The position numbers and the translations under genes are program-made. From the NCBI GenBank assembly GCA_028277845.1, contig JANQFL010000004.1, positions 51,865-115,864 of the forward strand: a stretch of DNA of 64,000 bases. Direction: 5' to 3'. Shown one piece after another: positions 9,635 to 17,115 of this stretch. The DNA comes from Sneathiellales bacterium (lineage in GTDB: Bacteria; Pseudomonadota; Alphaproteobacteria; JANQFL01). The first letter of the stretch is position 1. Each line of letters begins with the position of its first letter. The notes below the pieces were generated by a model that was not told the DNA's origin, ran no database searches, and saw only the letters and a program-made list of their open reading frames with translations.

Positions 9635-10393
9635 ATGACCGACGCCGCCACCTGGACCCCCGACCAGCCCATGGTCAGCGCCAAGGACGTGCACAAGTCC
9701 TTCGGCACCCTCGAGGTGCTCAAGGGCATTTCCATGGACGTGATGAAGGGCGAATGCATCTGCATCATCGGTCCGTCGGGATCGGGCAAGTCCACCTTCA
9801 TCCGCTGCATCAACGGCCTCAACGACATCCAGGGTGGTTCCATCACCGTCGAGGGCCAGGAGGTCAACGACCCAAACCTGGACAAGCTGGCCCTGCGCAA
9901 GAAGGTCGGCATGGTGTTCCAGCAGTACAATCTGTTCCCCCACAAGACGGCGCTGCAGAACATCATGATGGCGCCGCTCAAGGTGCTGAAGCAGGACAAG
10001 GCGGAGGTCGAGGAACGGGCCCGGGGGCTGATCAGGAAGGTGCGGCTGGACGGCAAGGAAGACAGCTATCCCGGCGAACTGTCGGGCGGCCAGCAGCAGC
10101 GCGTCGCCATCGCCCGCTCGCTCGCCATGCATCCCGACGTCATGCTGTTCGACGAAGTGACGGCGGCCCTCGATCCGGAAACCGTCAAGGAGGTGCTGGT
10201 CACCATCCGCGAGCTGGCCGATGAAGGCATGACCTGCATTCTGGTGACCCACGAGATGGGCTTCGCCCGCGAAGTGGCCAACCACATCTACTTCACCGAC
10301 CGGGGCATCATCGTCGAGCACGGCCCGCCCGACGTCTTCTTCACCGAAGCCAGCGACCCACGCACCAAGGAATTCCTCAGCCAGATCCTGTAA
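9635..10393 (+). CDS. amino-acid ABC transporter ATP-binding protein (GlnQ/HisP type)
   Basis: A 252-residue ABC ATPase. Walker A GPSGSGKST, Q-loop VFQQYNLFPH, signature LSGGQQQR and Walker B VMLFDEVTAALDPE are all intact. Two in-frame ATGs exist, at 9629 and 9635; the second has GAGG eight bases away and is preferred, the first is only two bases from it. It is the last gene of the amino-acid transporter operon. Confidence 0.92.
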   Translation: MTDAATWTPDQPMVSAKDVHKSFGTLEVLKGISMDVMKGECICIIGPSGSGKSTFIRCINGLNDIQGGSITVEGQEVNDPNLDKLALRKKVGMVFQQYNLFPHKTALQNIMMAPLKVLKQDKAEVEERARGLIRKVRLDGKEDSYPGELSGGQQQRVAIARSLAMHPDVMLFDEVTAALDPETVKEVLVTIRELADEGMTCILVTHEMGFAREVANHIYFTDRGIIVEHGPPDVFFTEASDPRTKEFLSQIL

Positions 10394-10416
10394 CAGTCCA
10401 GCAAAACATTACGCGA

Positions 10417-10440
10417 ATACTTCGTTCTATGACGAAGCAT
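10417..10440. promoter_or_regulatory. inverted-repeat operator, copy 2 (before the EamA exporter gene)
   Basis: Arms ATACTTCG and CGAAGCAT with an 8-base spacer, matching copy 1 at 6487-6510 in 15 of 16 arm bases with the same spacer length. It ends 48 bases before the exporter start, almost the same distance as copy 1 to the NIPSNAP start. It is probably bound by the ArsR-type regulator at 5805-6488. Confidence 0.75.
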
Positions 10441-10488
10441 CTGTGACGGCACCTGTGCGATCGTGCGTTCTCCTGTCGGAGACGTTTC

Positions 10489-11421
10489 ATGTTCACGCAG
10501 CGCCGCACCAATCTGGGCATCGAGTTGACCCTTCTCGCCGCCCTGGCCGCCTTGTGGGGGTCGTCCTATCTGTTGATCAAGATCGCCGTCGTCACCATCC
10601 CGCCGGTGACGCTGATCGCCGCCCGGGTGTTTATTGCGGCGTTGTTTTTGCTCGCCGTTTTGGCGTGGCGGGGCGAACGTCTGCCCGGAGACGGGCGGAC
10701 ATGGCGCCAACTGTTCGTTCAGGCGGCCCTGAACAGCATCGGGGCGTGGACCGTACTGGCCTGGGGGCAACAGTATGTCGACAGCGGCCTGGCCAGCGTT
10801 CTGAACTCCACCTCGCCGATTTTTGTCTTCTTCCTGACCCTGTTCGTCACCCGTCACGAAAGCACCAATGTGTTCAAACTGTTCGGTGCGTGTCTGGGTT
10901 TGGTGGGCGTGACGCTGATTGTCGGCATCGACGCACTGGCCGGCATCGGGCGGCAGGTCGCGGCCCAATTGGCCATATTGCTGGGCGCAACGCTCTATGC
11001 CGGGGCGGCCGTGTACGGCGAGCGCCTCACCCACTTGCCGCCGACCGTGACGGCGGCCGGTTCCATGATCTGGGCGGCCGCCTGTCTCGTACCGTTCAGC
11101 CTGCTTGTCGACCGTCCCTGGACACTCAGTCCTTCCGGCGCCGCGATCCTGGCGGCGGCCGTTCTGGCCGTGTTGTGTACCGGCGTGGCGTTGCTCCTCT
11201 ATTTCCGGCTGGTGCGGACTTTGGGCTCCATGGGTGTCGCCAGTCAGAGCTATTTGCGGGCCGGTGTGGGAGTGCTTCTGGGCACCCTGGTTCTGGGCGA
11301 ACAGATTACGCCCGCCGTCGGTCTGGGCTTGCTGCTGGCCGTTCTCGGCGTGGCTGCCATCAACGCGCCATACGGGTGGAAGCGAACCGCCGCACACCCC
11401 GGTAAACCGCAAAATTCTTGA
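10489..11421 (+). CDS. EamA/DMT-superfamily transporter (putative metabolite exporter)
   Basis: A 310-residue inner-membrane protein with two EamA repeats and about ten hydrophobic helices; the first shows the family motif ALWGSSYLLIKIA. Members export amino acids or other small metabolites. GGAG lies eight bases before ATG 10489. The operator at 10417-10440 suggests control by the ArsR-type protein rather than as part of the preceding amino-acid importer operon. Its stop codon overlaps the likely -35 element of the imuA promoter. Confidence 0.88.
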   Translation: MFTQRRTNLGIELTLLAALAALWGSSYLLIKIAVVTIPPVTLIAARVFIAALFLLAVLAWRGERLPGDGRTWRQLFVQAALNSIGAWTVLAWGQQYVDSGLASVLNSTSPIFVFFLTLFVTRHESTNVFKLFGACLGLVGVTLIVGIDALAGIGRQVAAQLAILLGATLYAGAAVYGERLTHLPPTVTAAGSMIWAAACLVPFSLLVDRPWTLSPSGAAILAAAVLAVLCTGVALLLYFRLVRTLGSMGVASQSYLRAGVGVLLGTLVLGEQITPAVGLGLLLAVLGVAAINAPYGWKRTAAHPGKPQNS

Positions 11422-11461
11422 CTCTTGTTCCGCTCTGCCGATATTAGAACAAAATAGGAAC
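11418..11461 (+). promoter_or_regulatory. imuA promoter with LexA (SOS) box
   Basis: A direct repeat GAAC-N7-GAAC at 11447-11461 matches the alphaproteobacterial LexA box exactly. It lies next to a plausible promoter: TTGACT at 11418-11423 and ATATTA/TATTAG around 11441-11447, 17-18 bases apart. LexA binding here would block transcription of the imuA-imuB-dnaE2 cassette until DNA damage. Confidence 0.85.
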
Positions 11462-11483
11462 ATTGATCAGGAGACACGGTCCG

Positions 11484-12344
11484 ATGGCGGCTTCCGCCCC
11501 ATCAAAAGCCTCCTTTCGCGTGCCTTCCCGGGCCATCATCATGGAGGATCTGCGGCGCCGGATTTCCCGGCTCGACGGCACGCCCGTGGCCGCCCTGAGG
11601 GATCGTGTCCGGCCGCACGACGTCATGCCCTTCGGCGTCGACGCCATCGACCGGGCATTGCCCGGCGGCGGTTTGGCGTTGGGCGCGCTGCACGAGGTTC
11701 TGGCCGCCGATTACCGCGACCGGCCGGCGGCGCTTGGCCTGTGCACCACCTTGGCGGCTCGGCTGATGCAGCGGCGTCCGGGTCCCATGCTGTGGTGCCA
11801 GGCCGGCGACGGCGGCGACGCCTTGCAGCCCTACGCGCCGGGCCTCAGCGGCCTCGGCTTCGATCCGGACCGGGTCACCTTCCTCACCGCCGGCAACGAA
11901 CAGGACATGCTGTGGGCCATGGAGGAAGCCGTGAGCTGCGCCGCCGTCGCCGGCGTGGTCGGCGTGCTCGACAAGGAACGGCACTACGGCTTCACCGCCA
12001 GCCGACGCCTGTCGCTACGGGCCAAGGAGAACGGCGTCACCCTACTGCTGGCCCGGCCCCATCGGGCCCCAGAGACAACAGGGGGTTCGACGGCGGTGGA
12101 AAGCCGCTGGCGCGTGGCGGCCCGGCCCAGCGCCACGCCGACCCGGCGCCGCGTCTTCCTGCCCAGCCTGGGACAGCCCAGTTGGCAGCTTGCGTTGATT
12201 TACGGCCGCGGCATCAAGCCGGGCCAGTGGGATATCGAGTGGGATAATGAGACGGTACGCTTCGCTTTGGCTGCCGAACTGGCCGATCGACCGCGCGCGG
12301 CGCCGGCACGGGACGGCGCGGACGCACTCCGGCACACCGGTTGA
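11484..12344 (+). CDS. imuA: ImuA, SOS mutasome accessory protein
   Basis: A 286-residue RecA/SulA-like protein. Features of ImuA are the FGVDAIDRALPGGG segment, the GALHEVLA stretch and the C-terminal LPSLGQPSW / IKPGQWDIEWD region. ImuA works with ImuB and DnaE2 in translesion synthesis. ATG 11484 is preceded by AGGAG ten bases upstream. Its 3' end overlaps imuB by 98 bases. Expression is expected to be under LexA control from the box 22 bases upstream of the start. Confidence 0.9.
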   Translation: MAASAPSKASFRVPSRAIIMEDLRRRISRLDGTPVAALRDRVRPHDVMPFGVDAIDRALPGGGLALGALHEVLAADYRDRPAALGLCTTLAARLMQRRPGPMLWCQAGDGGDALQPYAPGLSGLGFDPDRVTFLTAGNEQDMLWAMEEAVSCAAVAGVVGVLDKERHYGFTASRRLSLRAKENGVTLLLARPHRAPETTGGSTAVESRWRVAARPSATPTRRRVFLPSLGQPSWQLALIYGRGIKPGQWDIEWDNETVRFALAAELADRPRAAPARDGADALRHTG

Positions 12345-13878
12345 TACGGCGCCGGCCGATCCGAAAGACGCGCTCGAAGGTGGGACCTTCGCCTTCGTCA
12401 CGTCGGTGCAGGGCGGCCTGCGCATTGCCGCCGCCAACGAACACGCGCGGCGGGCCGGCGTGCGGGCCGACCAACTGCTGGCCGACGCCCGCGCCCTGTG
12501 CCCGGACCTGACCGTCGACGACGCAGATCCGGCCGCCGACGCCCGCGACCTGGACCGCCTGGCACTGTGGTGCATCCGTTACACGCCGTGGTCGGCCGCC
12601 GCCACCCCCGACGGCGTGCTGCTCGACATCACCGGCTGCGCCCACCTGTTCGGCGGCGAGGCGGCGCTGATCGGCGACATGGCCAAGCGCCTGACCGGCT
12701 TCGGCTTCAGCGCCCGCATCGCCACGGCCAGAACCCTCGGTGCCGCCTGGGCCCTCAGCCGCTACGGCGCCGACCCCTTCACCGTGATCGCCGACCGGGA
12801 TACGGCCAAGGGGCTCAATGCCCTGCCGGTCGCGGCCCTGCGCATCGACGCCGAGACCGCCGCCCGTATGGCCCAGGTCGGCCTGAAGACGGTCGGCGAC
12901 CTGGTCGGCAAGCCGCGTGCGCCCCTGGCCGCCCGCTTCGGCAAGGCGCTGATCGCCCGCCTCGACCAGGCTTTGGGTCATCGCCCCGAGGCCCTGTCGC
13001 CAGCCGCCCCGGCGCCCGATTACCGCACCGTGCAGCGCCTGGCCGAACCCATCGCCGACGAGGAACACATCGCCGCCTGCATCGACGCCCTGGCGCCGCC
13101 GCTGGCCCGGCTGCTGCAGGCCGACGGCAAGGGCGCGCGGCGCATCGTGCTGACCCTGTACCGGGTCGACGGCGCCACCCGCACGGTCGAGGTACGCACC
13201 AGCACGCTGTGCCAGGAATCCGGCCACATGGCCCGCCTGTTCCACGAGAAACTGGACGGCCTGAAAGAGGAATACGACCCGGGATTCGGCTTCGAGCAGA
13301 TCACCCTGGGCGCCTACGACACCGAGGTGCTCAGCCGCCGCCAGGGCGCGTTGGACAACACCACGGCCTCAGTTCACTCCATGGACCAGGCTGGCGACTT
13401 CGCCGCGTTGATCGACCGCTACGGCAACCGGCTTGGCTTCGACAGGGTGATGCGCTGCGCCACCCATGACAGCCACTTGCCGGAACGGGCCGTCGTCCAC
13501 CGGTCCGTGTTGGAACATGAAGAGAGTGACGACCCGACGCCGTGGCAGCAACACCTGGCGGCGTTGCAGGGTGACACGCACCTCGGCCGGCCGGTGGCGT
13601 TGCTGGGCCGCCCCGAACCGATCGACGCCATCGCCGAGGTGCCCGACGGGCCGCCCATCGGCTTCGAATGGCGCCGCGTCCGCCATCGGGTGGTCAAGGC
13701 CGACGGACCGGAACGCATCGCCCCGGAATGGTGGGGCAGGAGCCGCGATCAGGCCGGCCAGGCGCGCGATTATTTCCGCCTCGAGGACTCCGACGGCCGG
13801 CGCTATTGGGTCTACCGTCTCGGCCTGTTCGAGCGCCGGGAGGAACCCCGCTGGTTCATGCACGGGGTATTTTCATGA
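12247..13878 (+). CDS. imuB: ImuB, Y-family polymerase-like mutasome protein
   Basis: A 543-residue protein with the Y-family polymerase fold. The N terminus reads ASLWLPNWP, where active Y polymerases carry a DxD-type catalytic motif; this absence is normal for ImuB, which acts as an adaptor linking ImuA and DnaE2 to the beta clamp. The palm/finger segments with DITGCAHLFGGE are clear. It overlaps imuA by 98 bases and shares an ATGA overlap with dnaE2. Confidence 0.92.
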   Translation: MRRYASLWLPNWPIDRARRRHGTARTHSGTPVDTAPADPKDALEGGTFAFVTSVQGGLRIAAANEHARRAGVRADQLLADARALCPDLTVDDADPAADARDLDRLALWCIRYTPWSAAATPDGVLLDITGCAHLFGGEAALIGDMAKRLTGFGFSARIATARTLGAAWALSRYGADPFTVIADRDTAKGLNALPVAALRIDAETAARMAQVGLKTVGDLVGKPRAPLAARFGKALIARLDQALGHRPEALSPAAPAPDYRTVQRLAEPIADEEHIAACIDALAPPLARLLQADGKGARRIVLTLYRVDGATRTVEVRTSTLCQESGHMARLFHEKLDGLKEEYDPGFGFEQITLGAYDTEVLSRRQGALDNTTASVHSMDQAGDFAALIDRYGNRLGFDRVMRCATHDSHLPERAVVHRSVLEHEESDDPTPWQQHLAALQGDTHLGRPVALLGRPEPIDAIAEVPDGPPIGFEWRRVRHRVVKADGPERIAPEWWGRSRDQAGQARDYFRLEDSDGRRYWVYRLGLFERREEPRWFMHGVFS

Positions 13879-16800
13879 CCACCTATGCCGAACTGGCGGT
13901 GACCAGCAATTTCAGCTTCCTGCGCGGCGCTTCCCATCCCGACGAACTGGTCATCACCGCCGCCGCGCTGGACTACGGCGCCATCGCCATTGCCGACCGC
14001 AACTCCCTGGCCGGCGCCGTGCGTGCCCACGTCGCCGCCAGGCAGGCCGGGCTGCGCTTGGTGGTCGGTGTGCGCCTGGTGCTGGACGATGGCTTCGAGG
14101 CCCTGTGCTTCCCGCAGAACCGCACCGCCTACGGCGAACTGACGACCATGCTGACCCGCGGCAACCGGCGAGCGGAGAAGGGCCAGTGCGACTTGGGATT
14201 CGATGATCTCGGCCTGCTGACGGCGGGCCACATCTTCGTCGCCATGCCGCCCTATGCCCTGGCCGGCGAATTCGCCGATCAGGTCGCCCGGCTGGCCCGA
14301 CGCTTCCCCGAGGAAACCTATCTCGGCGCCAGCCGGCTTTACCGTGGCAACGACGCCCTGCGCCTCGAGCGGCTGGAGGCCATCGGCGCCGCCGCCGGCG
14401 CGCCGCTGGTGGCCACCAACGACGTGCACTACCACGTCGCCAGCCGCCGGCCGCTGCAGGACGTGCTGACCTGCATCCGCGAGCACTGCACCATCACCGA
14501 GGCCGGCTTCCTGCTCAACGCCAACGCCGAGCGCTATCTCAAGGCGCCGACCGAGATGATCCGGGTGTTCCGCGGCTACGAAGACGCCGTCGCCCGCACC
14601 ATGGAGATCGCCGATCGCTGCCCCTTCTCCCTCGACGAACTGGCCTACGAATATCCCGACGAACCGTCGGGAGAGAGCGCCACGCCCCAGGCCGAGCTGG
14701 AGCGGCTGACCTGGCTCGGTGCCCGCGACCGCTATCCCGGCGGCACTCCCGACGCCATCCGCCAAACCATCGCCCACGAACTCGAACTGATCGACGAGAT
14801 GGACTACGCACCCTACTTTCTGACCGTCCACGACATCGTCAAGTTCGCCCGGAGTCAGGATATCCTGTGCCAGGGCCGTGGCTCGGCGGCCAATTCGGTG
14901 GTGTGCTACTGCCTCGGCATCACCTCGGTCGATCCGACCAGGATCGACCTGCTGTTCGAACGCTTCATCTCGAGCGAGCGCAACGAGCCGCCCGACATCG
15001 ACGTCGACTTCGAACACGAGCGGCGCGAGGACGTGATCCGGTACATCTACGACAAATACGGCCGCCATCGGGCCGGCATCGCCGCCACCGTCGTGACCTA
15101 CCGCACCCGCAGCGCCATCCGCGAAGTGGGCAAGGTGATGGGCCTGTCGGTCGACACGGTCAGCGCCCTGTCGGGCCTGATCTGGGGCTGGTCGTCGAAG
15201 GGACTGGATCACGAACAGATACGCGAGATCGGTCTCGACCCGAGCGACATCACCCTGGCCCAGACCCTGCGCCTGACGTCGGAACTGATCGGCTTCCCGC
15301 GTCATCTGTCGCAACACGTCGGCGGCTTCGTCATCACCCGCGGGCCGCTGGAGGAAGTCATCCCCATCGCCAACGCGGCCATGGAGGGCCGCACCTACGT
15401 GGAATGGGACAAGGACGACCTGGACGCCCTGAATATTCTCAAGATCGACGTGCTGTCGCTGGGCATGCTGACCTGCATCCGCAAGGCCTTCGACCTGATG
15501 CGGCTGCACTACAACGCCGATTACACCCTCGCCACCATCCCGGCCGAGGACCCGCGGGTCTACGACATGATCTGCGAGGCCGACACCATCGGCGTCTTTC
15601 AGATCGAAAGCCGGGCCCAGATGTCCATGCTGCCGCGCCTCAGGCCGCGCCATTTCTATGACCTGGTCATCGAGATCGCCATCGTCCGGCCCGGGCCGAT
15701 CCAGGGCGACATGGTGCACCCCTATCTGCGCCGCCGCGATAAGCTGGAAAAGACCGACTACCCGTCGGAAGCCCTGCGCCAGGTGCTGGCCAAGACCCTG
15801 GGCGTACCGCTGTTCCAGGAACAGGCCATGAAGATTGCCATCGTCGCCGCCGGTTTCTCGCCCGGCGAGGCCGACCAGTTGCGCCGGGCCATGGCCACGT
15901 TCCGGCGCCACGGCGAGATCGTGCACTTCCGCGAGAAGTTCATCGCCGGCATGATCGCCAACGGCTACGAACCCGGCTTCGCCGAGCGCTGCTTCAAGCA
16001 GATCGAAGGCTTCAGCGACTACGGCTTCCCGGAAAGCCACTCGGCCAGCTTCGCCCTGCTGGCCTATGTGTCGTCGTGGCTCAAATGCCATTACCCGGAC
16101 GTCTTCGCCTGCGCCCTGCTCAACGCCCAGCCCATGGGCTTCTATTCCGCCTCGTCCATCGTGCGCGATTTGCGCGACCACGGCGGCGCGGTGCGACCGG
16201 TCGACATCAATCACAGCCACTGGGACCATACCCTGGAGGAGGCCGACGCGGCGGAGACAGCCAAGTCCCGCACCAGCGAGGGCGGCGGCGCCCGGGCCAT
16301 GCGCCTCGGCTTCCGCCAGATCAAGGGGGTGAAGGCCGAGGTCGCCGCGTTGATCGAACGGTGCCGCGGCGCCGGCTATGACAGCGTGCGCGATCTCTAC
16401 TTCCGCACCGGCCTGCCCGTCGCCATGCTGGAACGCTTCGCCCGGGCCGATGCCTTCCGCTCCCTCGGCCTCGACCGGCGCGACGCCCTGTGGGCGGTGC
16501 AGGGCCTGGGTGCGCCGACCGGCCAGCGCGGCGCCATCGAGGACCTGCCGCTCTACGCATCGGTGCACGGCGACCACTTCGTCACCCTGCAGCACGAGGA
16601 GGAAGTTGCCCTGACGCCCATGACCCTGGGTGAACACGTGATGGAGGACTACGCCTCCCTGAAACTGTCCCTCAAGGCCCACCCGGCGTCGTTCGCCCGG
16701 CCGTCCCTGCAGGCTCAGGGTTACGTTCAGGCCCGCGACTTGACCCATAAACCGGTCAACCGCACCATCGCCGTGGCCGGGCTGGTTCTGGTGCGCCAGC

Positions 16801-17111
16801 GGCCGGGAACCGCCAGCGGCGTCATCTTCGCCACCCTGGAGGACGAAACCGGCATCGCCAACGTCATCATCTGGCCCAAGACCTTCGAGCGCTTCCGCCG
16901 CATCGTCCTGGCGTCCCGATTCCTCGGCGTCAAGGGCCAGTTGCAGCGCGAACAGTCCGTCATCCACATCATCGCCGACAAGCTCTTTGACCTGAGCCAC
17001 GAACTCGACGACCTGCGCGGCCGCAACCTGCCCGCCGCCGCCATCCACGCATCCGCCGACGAAGCCAGGGCGCCCACGTCTGTCCTGCCCAAGGGGCGGA
17101 ACTTTCAGTAG
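13875..17111 (+). CDS. dnaE2: error-prone DNA polymerase III alpha subunit DnaE2 (ImuC)
   Basis: A 1,078-residue C-family polymerase. It has an N-terminal PHP domain (YAELAVTSNFSFLRGASHPDEL), the catalytic aspartate motif PDIDVDF near residue 375, fingers, and a C-terminal OB-fold (GVIFATLEDETGIANVIIWP). The length is typical of DnaE2 and shorter than replicative DnaE. The start is set by the ATGA overlap with imuB. It carries out mutagenic translesion synthesis after SOS induction. It converges on cphA with 4 bases between the stops. Confidence 0.95.
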   Translation: MTTYAELAVTSNFSFLRGASHPDELVITAAALDYGAIAIADRNSLAGAVRAHVAARQAGLRLVVGVRLVLDDGFEALCFPQNRTAYGELTTMLTRGNRRAEKGQCDLGFDDLGLLTAGHIFVAMPPYALAGEFADQVARLARRFPEETYLGASRLYRGNDALRLERLEAIGAAAGAPLVATNDVHYHVASRRPLQDVLTCIREHCTITEAGFLLNANAERYLKAPTEMIRVFRGYEDAVARTMEIADRCPFSLDELAYEYPDEPSGESATPQAELERLTWLGARDRYPGGTPDAIRQTIAHELELIDEMDYAPYFLTVHDIVKFARSQDILCQGRGSAANSVVCYCLGITSVDPTRIDLLFERFISSERNEPPDIDVDFEHERREDVIRYIYDKYGRHRAGIAATVVTYRTRSAIREVGKVMGLSVDTVSALSGLIWGWSSKGLDHEQIREIGLDPSDITLAQTLRLTSELIGFPRHLSQHVGGFVITRGPLEEVIPIANAAMEGRTYVEWDKDDLDALNILKIDVLSLGMLTCIRKAFDLMRLHYNADYTLATIPAEDPRVYDMICEADTIGVFQIESRAQMSMLPRLRPRHFYDLVIEIAIVRPGPIQGDMVHPYLRRRDKLEKTDYPSEALRQVLAKTLGVPLFQEQAMKIAIVAAGFSPGEADQLRRAMATFRRHGEIVHFREKFIAGMIANGYEPGFAERCFKQIEGFSDYGFPESHSASFALLAYVSSWLKCHYPDVFACALLNAQPMGFYSASSIVRDLRDHGGAVRPVDINHSHWDHTLEEADAAETAKSRTSEGGGARAMRLGFRQIKGVKAEVAALIERCRGAGYDSVRDLYFRTGLPVAMLERFARADAFRSLGLDRRDALWAVQGLGAPTGQRGAIEDLPLYASVHGDHFVTLQHEEEVALTPMTLGEHVMEDYASLKLSLKAHPASFARPSLQAQGYVQARDLTHKPVNRTIAVAGLVLVRQRPGTASGVIFATLEDETGIANVIIWPKTFERFRRIVLASRFLGVKGQLQREQSVIHIIADKLFDLSHELDDLRGRNLPAAAIHASADEARAPTSVLPKGRNFQ

Positions 17112-17115
17112 CGGG

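Noticed and set aside
8671..10056. A 461-codon minus-strand frame across the amino-acid transporter genes
   Set aside because: Antisense to two intact ABC genes with all motifs; composition rich in Arg/His/Gln as usual for shadows.
13812..17048. A 1,078-codon open frame on the minus strand opposite dnaE2
   Set aside because: It mirrors the GC-rich third positions of dnaE2; the translated product is low in family-like motifs and dnaE2 is unmistakable on the other strand.
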